A DNA stretch of 64,000 nucleotides from Bathelium albidoporum (Eukaryota > Ascomycota > Dothideomycetes > Trypetheliales > Trypetheliaceae), in contig JAGFVP010000022.1 in the NCBI GenBank assembly GCA_021031095.1, positions 1-64,000 of the forward strand, in the 5' to 3' direction. Below, piece by piece: positions 12,001 to 22,967 of the stretch. The translations under genes were made by a program, and so were the position numbers. The notes below the pieces were generated by a model. That model did no database searches. It worked only from the letters and a program-made list of their open reading frames with translations, and was not told the DNA's origin. Each line of letters starts with the position of its first letter. Position 1 is the stretch's first letter.

Positions 12001-15000
12001 GAAGGGTCTTCCAAGCTATCAATGGAGCCACGATAGCCCTCACTGGTATGAACCGCGGTCATCGAAGAAGATGCGAACACAGATTCAGCCATTCAACCAA
12101 TTGCTAGGCACTATGTTGTCGGATAGCGCACCACATCAAATGAGCTGGGGACACTTACTCCGCGTCAGTGAGCTCGATTGGCTTTCTGGTCATCAAGTTC
12201 AAAGCCAAACCGTCTTTCCGGCTGCAGGATACGTCTGTACCGCTCTAGAGGCAGCTCGGGTTTTGTCAAGTGATCGCGATGTGAGCCTTTTTGAACTGAA
12301 AGGATTTAGTATCCATCAGGCCGTTACTTTCAGCCAAGATGATGCGGGTATCGAGGTGTTGATCTCATTGTCGAACATCCGCAGAGCCAGTAATCACCTC
12401 ATTCAGGCCAGGTTCACCTACTCTGCCTGTCTCGGATCCGAAGAGATGGCCTTGGTCGCCGAGGCCGAACTGCAAGTCACTTTGGGGGAACCTTCAGAGG
12501 TGACGCTCCCACAGCGTGCACCTATTCCACCGCACCTGATCTCCGTAGATTCGGAGCGATTCTACAACTCTCTCGTAACCCTAGGCTACGGGTTTGAAGG
12601 GCCCTTTCAGTCTTTATCTACATTGAGAAGAAAGCATGGAAAATCTGTGTGTACAGTCAAGTCGGCGCCCCGAGATACTTTTGGATCACCGTTGCTTGTG
12701 CATCCGGCGGAGTTTGATGCTGCCATTCAATCACTCATACTAGCATATAGCTATCCAGACGATGATCAGCTTCTACATATGCACCTGCCAACAAGCATAG
12801 GTAGTATCAGAATCAATCCTACCCTTTGCAAGTCCATGACCAACATGTCTGTCGACTCGACACTCGGAGCGACCAAAACATCGGGCTTCTTAGGTCATGT
12901 CAACCTTTACACAAATGACACTACCAGTGCTGCTATCCAAGTTGAGCATATCGAACTTGTGCCTCTTGGTTCCACCATCGGAGATGACAGAAAACTCTTT
13001 TCGAAATGGCACTGGGTCAGGAATAGCCTGGACGGTGTACTCGCTGCAAGAGATACCATTGTGACTAAGTATCATGAGTCTATCTTGGAAGCATTGGAAC
13101 GAATTTCGACATACTATTTCAGACAGTTCGATCTCCTGGTACCCGCGGACTCTCCCGTGAGAAACGAGAGCCCCCTTAGCCATTACTTGCGGTATGCTCG
13201 CCATAGTATCTCGCTAATCCAGAGTGGAAAACACAAATGGGCGAGGAAGGAATGGCTAAATGACTCTCTGGAAGATATGCTGCAAGCCACGGCGCCATTC
13301 TCGGCCTTACCAGATGTACGTGTCATGCATCTTGTTGGTGAAGAGATGCCGCGTGTTTTCAAGGGAGAAACCAATATGCTGGACGAGTTGCGAGTGAACA
13401 ATGTTCTTGATGATTATTATGAAGGTGGATTTGGCTTTCTTCAGTCAGGATTATGGCTAAGCAGGAGCATCGCCCAGCTTGCTGAGCGCTATCCTCACCT
13501 CAACATCTTAGAGATCGGTAAGTAATCAAGAAAGAAACGTCTCTCTCAGACTTGGTACTGACAGTAATGCGAAGGCGCTGGTACAGGTGGCGCCACTAAG
13601 AGAATTCTCAAACACCTTGGCTCCGACTTTCTTACCTATACTTTTACTGATGTGTCTAGCGGGTTCTTTGAGAAGGGTGCGGAGGTATTCTCTGCTTATA
13701 AAGACCGGATGATCTTTAAGACGCTTGATTGTGGCCAGGACCCAACCACACAAGGTTACGATGAAGGCGCATATGATGTTGTAGTGGCTTCGCTCGTCAT
13801 TCACGCGACACCCGACCTTGAAGTCACCATGCGGAATATTCGGAAACTCTTGAAACCAGGAGGCTTCCTCGTTGCTGCCGATGGAAGTAACGAAGGCCAA
13901 CCTCATGTCACTGGTGGTTTTATTTTCGGACCACTTCCGGGCTGGTGGCTTGGTGTCGACAATGGACGACCTCTGTCACCTTTTGTGTCAGCCTCTGAAT
14001 GGGAAAGGCTTCTCAAGGCTAGCGGTTTCTCCGGCATAGACTCAATAGCCCCCAAGGCTTTTGAGGATGGCCTTGGTATGACAGTGTTTGCCGCGCAAGC
14101 CATCGATGATAAGATTGCCTTCCTGCGAGAGCCATTGAATATGGAGATCTCGAAAAGCTCTGCAGTAGCCCCTATCAAGAACCTTTTAATCGTTGGAGGC
14201 AGTACGCCAAGGACGCGTCCTCTGATACAATCGATCGTGAGCCACCTGATGGACTTTTCCCTTCAGCTTCGCACTTTCGACACATTGGATACTATTGACT
14301 ACGACCTCGTCGATGATGATACAACCGTTATTAGCTTGACAGAACTTGACGCACCTGTTTTCAAGGACATCTCAGCCAACAAGTTCTTAGCCTTCAAGAA
14401 GATTTTCTCGGCCCATAAGGTTCTTTGGGTCACGCGTGGTCGACTCCATGAGGAACCATTTTCCAACATGACGGTCGGATTCGCACGGACTGCGGTGCAT
14501 GAAACGCCAGCGCTACGATTCCAGAATGTTGATATTGCGGACCTTAGCGTCTTGAAACCCCGCCAGCTCGTGGAAATCATTCTTCGATTCCACGCGTCCA
14601 CTAGCTTCACAGACTCGGACATGAACCAAATTTTGTGGGCAAATGAGCCTGAAATTGTTGTCGATGCGGATGGTAAAGAGCTCGTGCCGCGACTATGGGC
14701 CATTCCTGCACGAAATGACAGATACAACTCCACACGCCGACCCAAAACTCATGAAGTGGACACCACTAGGTCCCCTGCTGTCCTCAACAAGAATCTTGAG
14801 GGCTGGTCGTTGAGGGAGATGTCCAGGTACAGTCTTCCAGCTAGCTTTGGGTCGCAAATCCGAATCCAAGTTAGCCATGCGGTCACAATGGGGCTCCGAA
14901 CATCCTTTGGCCACAAATTCCTCATCTTGGGAACGGAAATCAAGAGCCAGACACGATTTCTAGCATTGACACCCTCACTTGTTTCTGTCAGCTTTGTTCC

Positions 15001-18000
15001 CAGGGAGGCGGCAATCCGATGTCCTGTTTCAAGTTTGGCAGACGCAGATCTTCTTACGACGCTGGCTGCCAATCTCATCTCCATGGCTGTTGTTGAACCC
15101 CTCATCGGAGGGGAAAACCTGGTCGTACACAACCCAACGGAACTATTTGCCACGACCATCACTGCCCAAGCTTCTAAAAGGAATGTACGAGCCGTTTTCA
15201 TGACAGATTCCTCAGAACCTCGTGCTCCTGCCTCTTGGGTCAGACTTCCGCCCTATGTGACGCAGTCGGAAATCGCCGAGATCCTCCCCTCCAATGCTGC
15301 TTGTTTTGTTGGACTCTCTAATAACCCAGTCAGTAAATCCGGAAACGAATCGACTATTCTGTCCAGCCTCCCGCTGCATTGTCGTAAAGACACAGTGGCC
15401 ACGCTGTTTTCTTCTGTCGGTTGGGAAGGAAGTCTAGAATCTGCAGCTGCACTGGGCCAATTGCTTCAAAGAGCTCTGAATGATTTGCCAAAAGTCATCG
15501 AGGAAGGACAAAAGAGCACTCCAGTGACTGTTGGCGATCTTCTCAACGGGTTGCATCCGGAAGATCCTGTTACTGTTATCGATTGGACGCTTTCCAACTC
15601 TCACCCTGTTCAACTTAGCCGGCTGGACGGCGCATCCTTTTTCAAGGGTGACAAGACATATTGGATGTGTGGCCTATCAGGTGCCCTGGGCGTTTCACTA
15701 TGCGACTGGATGATTGAAAGAGGTGCGAAGTATCTTGTCCTAACAAGCCGCAATCCGAACATATCCCCAGAGTGGATTGAGGCACATAGACAGCGTGGTG
15801 TCAACGTTGTAATTGTACCATGGTATGATTCGTCCATATGAGCTATTGCGTAATCTTTAGCGATCGATTCGCCGTCTTTAACTAACCGGGTTGTATAGTG
15901 ACGTGACGAATGAAGCTGCACTGCAAGCAGCTCACAAGACTATCTGCAAGACGCTGCCGCCTATCATTGGCGTTTTAAATGGAGCAATGGTTTTGAGAGA
16001 CATCTCAATCCAGAACATGTCATTTGAGCAAATGAGTGATGTTTTCAGACCGAAGGTGTATGGAAGCATCCACTTGGACCGCATCTTTAGGAATGAAAAG
16101 CTTGATTTCTTCATTCTGTTCTCATCTCTCAATTGTGTCATTGGAAATCCTGGACAGGCGAATTATTCTGCTGCCAACACATTCATGTGTAGTCTCGCGG
16201 CGCAGCGTCGAAAACGAGGATTGGCAGCAACCGTGCTCAACGTTGGTGCCATTATTGGAGCTGGTTACATGGAGAGAGAATCCAGCAAAGCTCTGGACTT
16301 GACAGTGTCAAAAATGGGGCTCATGCACCTGTCAGAGTTGGACTATCACCAATTATTTGCCGAAGGTATCGATGCTGGCCGTCCAGATTCCGGCGACGAG
16401 GCAGAGCTTACGACTGGCCTTCTGGAGTTCCACGCCGACGATCCCAACGCTCCTCGATGGCGATCCACTCCCATGTTCTCACGATTCGTCGTTCATGAAG
16501 TAAGGAAGAGTGGAGGGGAGTCGGGCAATGAGGCAGCGATGTCAATCAAACACCAGCTTGTCGCTTGCAAGTCTCAGAAAGAAGTCCTCGCACTAGTGAA
16601 ACGTAAGTCGAATGATGCTTAACCTCTCACCAGAGACATCTTTTCGAAAAGGTTCTTAACTAAAGATTTGAGAATAGGTGCATTTGCAATCCAACTCCGC
16701 AGCGCTTTACAGATGACAACGTCGGACGATGACTTGATGTCCTTGAAGAGTAATGAAATCGGTCTCGACTCTCTGATCTCCGTTGATATTCGTTCCTGGT
16801 TCTTGAAGAACTTTGAAGTCAGCATCCCCGTTTTGAAGATTATGGTCAATGATACCATGGCGAGTCTCGTGGAACTTGCCGCAGAACAAGTCCCGCCGAA
16901 CTTGGTTCCCGGCCTCCAGGCTGGCGAGAGCTCTGCTTCAGACGATGCTGCGCCTACAAGTTCTGCCTTGCGACCTGCACAGATCCCCAAGGAAAACGAC
17001 GATGATGCAGCAAAATCACCAACAGACTCCCCAGGGTATACGTCATCCGCCGATTCCAAGGCTGATTCCACAGGAATGACTACACCCGTAACCGGAACAC
17101 CAGACGAAGAAGATGGCCGGTTCGACAAAGTGGACAATCACTACGGCAAAATCGATTGGAAGGCAGAAACACGACTCCCAGAAGCGGCGGAAGTCGGAGG
17201 CGGAAAGACACCGGCGGCCCGACCACGTGTTGTGTTGCTCACCGGAGTCTCGGGACTTCTGGGTGGACACTTGCTAACCCATTTACTCAGGGATTCATCG
17301 GTTAAAAGCATCATTTGCATCGCTGTTCGTCGTCTCACCGAACGACTGGAGTCAAAGCAGCTGCCACAAAATAGTCGTATATCTTATTTCGAGGGCGATC
17401 TGGAACAGCCTCGCCTCGGTCTGTCGGAAGACGAAGCCGCGAAGATCTTCACCCGTGTCGATGCTGTGATTCACAACGGCGCAGATACTTCTCATCTCAA
17501 ATTTTACCCCGCGATCAAGGCGGCTAATCTGGGATCAACGAAAGAGCTCGTTCGCCTTTCACTACCACGCAAGATTCCCATCCATTACCTCTCTACTGTT
17601 GGTGTCTGCCTCTTCGGCAACTACGATGCTTTCCCTGAGGTTTCAGCCGCCGAATGCTACCCTCCTGTGGATGGCTCCCACGGCTACATCGCAGCCAAAT
17701 GGGCCAGTGAGCGCATGTTGGAGGAGCTCAATAAGCAGCACGGCGTTAAGGTGTGGATACATCGCCCGTCCACTATCATTCGCGAAGGTGAAGATGCCAA
17801 AAATGCCGCTGCACAGCTTGACTGGATGAACGCCCTCGTGGTTTACATGCGGAAAATTAGGGCGGTGCCGGCCATGAAGAATTTGCGTGGCGCACTCGAC
17901 TTGGTCTCTGTCCAGAATGCGACGACCAGCATTCTTAGATGCGTCTTCGAGAATAAACCCAAATCGCCATCGGGTGGTGCATCCTATGTCCATCAAGTCG

Positions 18001-18197
18001 GCGATATCGTCCTTCCACTGGATCGATTGAAAGAATTTGTGGCAGGTCCGGGAACCCGAGTTGAGGTGCTCCCCATCCGTGAATGGGCTGATCGAGCAGT
18101 TGCAGCGGGATTGCATCCAGGTGTGGGAGCTCTGATTGAGTCGATGGATGATCCGGGTAATCCTCATTACCCGAGGATGCTGCGCGAAGGAGCTTAA
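9036..18197 (+). CDS. Highly reducing polyketide synthase with C-terminal reductase (KS-AT-DH-cMT-KR-ACP-R)
   Basis: Six exons (9036-9462, 9611-9868, 9942-13517, 13575-15822, 15899-16602, 16678-18197) join in phase to give 2910 residues. Domains in order: KS about 9-435 (DTACSSS, Cys180; EAHGTGTPAGDP; GHTEG); AT about 590-900 (GHSSGE, Ser651); DH about 935-1240 (His979); C-methyltransferase about 1380-1620 (EIGAGTGG, split by intron 3); a non-catalytic KR/ER-like stretch about 1620-2100; KR about 2110-2310 (GLSGALG, then NYSAAN); ACP (GLDSL, Ser2436); an acidic Ser/Thr/Pro-rich linker; and a thioester reductase about 2585-2900 (GVSGLLGGH, Tyr2741-xxx-Lys2745). The architecture is that of a PKS-NRPS whose C-A-T part is absent, as in betaenone-type PKSs. 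Enoyl reduction must come from the trans-ER upstream. Release should be reductive, to an aldehyde or alcohol. The start at 9036 (CACGATGGCC) is the first in-frame ATG before KS. Confidence 0.96.
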
Positions 18198-19083
18198 GGT
18201 CTTTGTGCAAGTCTTTCATTAAGTGACAGTCAAGGAATATATTCTGTTCCCGAAATAAAATATATGGATTCTAACTAGATGGCAATGAAGAACAACACAA
18301 CACTTTTGTGAAACCACCTAGCTCATTTTGTAGATTCTTAATTTCTTTCAACATTGAACCAAGTCGTAAACTGAAAATGTATCAGTATCTTGTAATAAGC
18401 TTCCGGAGAAAGGTTCAACCCAGTGGCAAGCGATCAAACAGGCACAAGAACTGCGAGATGACCAAATACGAAAGCGTGGATCTAAACTCTATGATAGTCC
18501 TAGTGGTACTATACTAGAGGCTATTTGTCGAAAACAAGAGCAGACCACATGACTGCAAAAAACCAATAAAGACGAAGCAAAAAGCTTTATCTCGTTCAGT
18601 GTGCACAAGAACTACGTCTAGAATTTGCGAACGAAGCCTGATTCAAGCCCTTTCACTAGGCTCGACAACATCTATTGTCTACTCAGTCGAAAAGTCCCAC
18701 GGTCTAAGCATGAAGAAGCATAATTGTAGGGAAGGCAATATCATGAGATTTCACCATTTGGCATATATTTTGGAAGGAGAATCCGAGAAACCAACAGGTC
18801 CTGCTGCTGAACGTGCGGGCAGCAGCAGCCTCAGCCGAAGAAGCACACGATCTTAAGCACGGCTATGTGCACTGTGGTTCAGCAGCAGTTCAGCAGCTGT
18901 GCGATTATCAACAGGCGGCACAGCTTGAAATAGCTGTAATTATCGCATTCCATTCTCTGTCAAAGCAGTTACAAGAGTCAAGTGCAACTGGCTACACGGA
19001 GAAGCAGAATTGACACAGAAAATCGCAACTCCGCACGATGTACCAGGCATGATTTCATTCATTCAAGCCTGTGAAAAATCGTT
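18198..19083. other. Intergenic region between convergent PKS and SDR
   Basis: This stretch of about 0.9 kb holds the 3' ends of two convergent genes. A short CTG/CAG inverted repeat lies at 18801-18828, with more CAG-rich sequence to about 18900. No gene was recognised. Confidence 0.5.
18801..18828. repeat. CTG/CAG inverted repeat
   Basis: CTGCTGCTG at 18801-18809 and CAGCAGCAG at 18820-18828 are perfect complements separated by 10 nt, giving a potential nine-base-pair hairpin. It lies about 600 nt after the PKS stop codon, rather far for a terminator of that gene. Confidence 0.5.
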
Positions 19084-20131
19084 TCAACCGAGATTGAACT
19101 GAGCTTGACCCTTATCTAAAGCACTCAGCTCCCGAACAGCCTCCAATTCCTGGAGCCGCCCCTGCAATTTAGCTGTAATCAACTGAACGGCAATCGTGCT
19201 AAGAGGCAGGAAGAGCGGGACCTTTTCGTTTCGACTAGCAACCTGGTACAGAACCTTGGCAACGTCAACGGCTTCGAGGCCAACCCCGGCTTCGAGACCC
19301 TGTTTGACCATAGCCTCTAGCTGCTTGGCTGGCATGTCGCTGCTTGCGTAGTCTTCATGAGCCTTGGTGTGTTTCTTACTGCTGGTTTCAAAGTTGGTCT
19401 TGACGGAGCCAGGCTCGACAATGCAGAAATGGACTGGCAAGTGCTGGTCAGCGATAACGCACATTGAAAAGATCGTGGGATAGAGCAATGAACGTACTGT
19501 TCCAGTCCGGATGCATCTCTCGAGCGACAGATTCCGTCCAGCCTTCTACGGCGAATTTACTTGCGTGATAGAACGATTGGCCGGGAAACGCACATATACC
19601 ACCGACGGAAGAAACATTAATGATCAGGCCGCCACGACGGTCTTTTTGTCGGCGCATGACTTTGACCGCATTCAGGGTAACACGCACTGTACCGAAGAAC
19701 AGCGTTTCCATCTCTTCATGCATCTCATCCTCTGTCACCGTCTCGGTGACACCTGAAAGTGAATATCCAGCATTATTGATAAGCACATCAATATGATGGT
19801 TTGCTCCAAAGTGGGAGGCTGCCGTCTGGAACGCGTCCTCAACAGACAGGGGTGAGGTGACATCTAAAGCAAGCTTCAGTATGCGAGGATCGTTATCTGC
19901 AAGGTATGAAAGGCTAGACGGGTTCCGCGCAGTCGCAATGAGACGCTGGTTTGGCTTGGTTGCGATCAACTGTGCAATCTCACGACCAATACCAGCCGAG
20001 CACCCAGTGACTATAATCGAAGAATTAGTTTGTTATCGCGCCTATCATGAACCGTGCTCGAACTAGGGAAACCCACTCATCCATGTCGCATTTGGTGGAA
20101 GCTGATAAGGTTTGGTATTGACTGGATTCAT
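19084..20131 (-). CDS. Short-chain dehydrogenase/reductase of the PKS cluster
   Basis: Three exons (20131-20077, 20010-19498, 19433-19084) join in phase to give 305 residues. The classical SDR signatures are present: cofactor motif TGCSAGIG near residue 20, NNAG, a serine in INVSSVGG and the catalytic YHASK. The protein is soluble, with no signal peptide or membrane segment. It resembles cluster-borne classical SDRs that oxidise or reduce carbonyl/hydroxyl groups on a released polyketide. It is convergent with the PKS, and by position may be the counterpart of the dehydrogenase in betaenone-type clusters. The first exon is only 55 nt, and its start was chosen because MNPVNTK..., the only in-frame ATG there, joins the TG motif cleanly. 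Confidence 0.9.
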
Positions 20132-20416
20132 CTTGGCCGCGGATCACACAGTACACGGTAATGTTGTGCTTTCAGTCAGGCTGATGCAATATATACACCT
20201 GCCTAGGTAGATATCTTCGACGAGGTGAGTCCCCTTTTTCTAGGTACCGCCAATCGTAACTGTAGCAGATCGGTTCTTCTTTAATGTAGATCGGGTACAA
20301 ACGATCGAATCGGTTTTCTCGGGCTGTATTTGCCGGGAACAGGATCGAAAGGTCAGCTCAACCAGCTGGCATTCGGGCTACAGAAGCTGAAGGATCCGAG
20401 AGGGTTGAGGGTAGAC

Positions 20417-20485
20417 CGCGTGACAGAAGCCGTGTACGACGCGTGACAAAAGCCTTGCACGACGCGGACCAGAAACTTCCGAGTG
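20417..20485. repeat. Tandem repeat, 23-nt unit
   Basis: Units begin CGCGTGACAGAAGCC (20417-20439), CGCGTGACAAAAGCC (20440-20462) and a diverged third copy CGCGGACCAGAAACTT (from 20463). The first two differ at only three positions. The array lies about 290 nt upstream of the SDR start. Confidence 0.6.
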
Positions 20486-20986
20486 GATACTCGAACGTGC
20501 GGCGTGTATTTGCAACTCAAGAATATAACTAAATCAAAAGTTTAGGAGAACCAACCTACGGTTACTGACAAGGTAAATCTGATGTGAGATAAGTGTCCAC
20601 TTGATTCAAATGTAGAGTGGCATTGAACTCACACATGTCAATTGCGCGGGTTGCGTAAAGGGCTGTTCTGAAGTGCCTCCAATCGGGATTTGGCCATTCG
20701 GTATTTTCTGGAATTCGGGCATTATATCGTAAGCACCTCGCCATGCCAATCAATCCCAACCAACTGGCTCCCCGATCCTGCTCTGTCCGATGACCATCTT
20801 CCGGCCCATCGCAGAGACAACCTAGAACCCAGCCATGGATCAAAGTCCAGGTTATCCCGAAAATAGCATACCAAGGAATGTTGAACACCCTTTTTCCGTC
20901 CGAAAGAAAAAGTAAGAAGTTGAAATTTCCGTTATCCGGACCAGCGCGTCCGAAAATCGGTTCGATCCCAATCGATCATCATGGCG

Positions 20987-21025
20987 CTAGCGGATCGAGT
21001 AGTTGATCGATCCGATTCGCTAGCT
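20987..21025. repeat. Imperfect inverted repeat
   Basis: GCTAGCGGATCGA (20987-20999) is mirrored by TCGATCCGATTCGCTAGC (21008-21025), whose reverse complement differs by a five-base insertion. Further GATCGAT words flank it. It could be a hairpin or an element terminus; no matching far arm was found. Confidence 0.45.
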
Positions 21026-22967
21026 GACTATTTCCAATATTATGCATTCATTAAAATTCTTTCTCCTTATTCTGACCCAAATTTACCTGTTAAAGCTTGA
21101 CCAAATTGAGCTAGAGCTTAGCTACCTAATTAATCAAGATTATCTATCTAGAAGGTAGTTGGAATGGATTAATTGGAATTGCCGGTTCTTCAAGCTCATC
21201 TGATCACGACCGGTATCGTGATTACATTGATAAGATCAAAATCCCCGGACGGCCTGATCTGGACGACTGTTGAATTAGGAAAATTGGTTGTAGCTTCAGC
21301 TGTACATGAAAATGTGTATTTAGAAGCCAATAACCTGGCGCTGACGTCGCCATTGGATGTGATTCCAGTTTTCAAAGAAACCGTGAAGCTTTTAGGGAGT
21401 GTTGAGGCGTTGACCAACGCCAAAAAGCGCCGCTAGCTTTGGTTTCTTCGTAAAAGTCACCAACTGAAGTTATCAGTAAGCTGATTACCCGAAAACATCA
21501 ATCGGAGGATGGCCGAATTGCTGGCCCCCCGAATACTTCCAGGAAGCTCAGCTATGTTCTTCTTCGCAACGGTGTATTCTGAGCCACAGAACAGCTTGGT
21601 GGGTATGCGGCATTCCGAATTTAGTAGTAAACAAGTACTGACAGTTCAAAATTCGAGCATCTAAACTGTTGTGGGTGACAAGTCTAAGTGCACGGATATT
21701 CTATTTCAGCACGTCCCTGGCGTAAACAGAAGAAACCATGAAGCGGGCGGCATATTTTGAGTCAAAGTCCACTTCTGCATTCGGAATGGCCGATCGACTA
21801 GTGTTGCCTTTAGTAGTGGACGAGCTATGAGACTTTACGTTGGCAATGCTATTCTTGTTTCCATACTGAATCTCTTTTCGGCCATATCGTCCGGAAATCT
21901 GGCTCTGAGAAGACACATACAACGAGAGGCTCTGCAGCGCATTGAAGAGGACCACTTCCACTCACTTCCTCAGGCTAGCTATCCAGGATCCTTGAGCATG
22001 AAGCAGCGGAAATGGAGCTCTCGCATGTCATGTCCAAAACAATAAAGTCCGTTAAATACCGGGGTCGGAGCGCTCTGGCATTACTTGTCCGGCCTTTCAG
22101 AAGGATGAAACTAACACATTCACGACTTGTAAAACGAGCTTGAACCAGTTGGAAATACAATCATCGTCTATCTCATGGTACATTACCTGCAGGAAATACC
22201 AGGTTTGGTCATCGGCCACAGACAAATACCAGAACCAAGTCCAATCTATCTGACGGACACCATTTTTTCCACTTGCAGAAACATCAGTGCAACAAGTGTA
22301 TCCAAGAGTTGTCCACAGCTGGATCGGAACATATCATAGTCAAGCATGGTAGATCTCCTTGTGCGTGTCATTGCTAAGTAGATTGGATCAAGATCGCGCT
22401 CTTTCGTGTGTTGTACTTGCATGAGTAAGCTGAGTATCTTCGTCATCGTTCCCAGGTAGTTAACCGTCCGGCTGAAAATGAGACTTAGTCTACGGTCAGT
22501 AACGGTGGAGATGTTATACCGAAATGGAATCTTAAGGTTCGAGCTCAAGCGTAAGTCATGGCTAAAGTGCTTCTGTACTCAACGATCAAGCTAATAGTAT
22601 TCGAAATATATGAGAACGATTTTTGTTTACTTTCACACTTCTGGATTTCCCTACATAGAGAATGAAGGAATTACGAACGTGATCAGACTGGTATTAATTT
22701 ATGCGTCTTTTTTTTTCTTCACACAAGGCAAGTGCTCTCAATTTGACAGCAGACAATTTGAAAACGACAGGTCTATCATATAACGACGGAGAGCAATGTA
22801 CTACAGACAAGATACGATTCTTTCTCACTGCTGAGAAAACTCCTCTGACCAAAAAAACCTTCGAAACAAAAGAACGAAACGCAAAAGACTTGCAAGACTC
22901 AACATCAAAATGAATGTACACTCGAAGGCACAATAATCAAGCAGATCCCATCTTTGCACATTCCACT

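Larger units (their letters stand above)
20132..22967. other. 2.8 kb gene-poor region with repeats
   Basis: No gene was recognised. Minus-strand frames at 20562-20888 (108 codons) and 22246-22548 (100 codons) and a plus-strand frame at 21173-21436 (87 codons) lack known domains and in-phase continuation. The stretch contains three tandem copies of a 23-nt unit near 20417 and an imperfect inverted repeat near 20987-21025. It may hold degenerate mobile-element DNA, but I could not identify a family. Confidence 0.45.

Noticed and set aside
20940..20990. tRNA-like GGTTCGATCC sequence
   Set aside because: No acceptor stem, D-arm or anticodon arm can be placed at the right distances.
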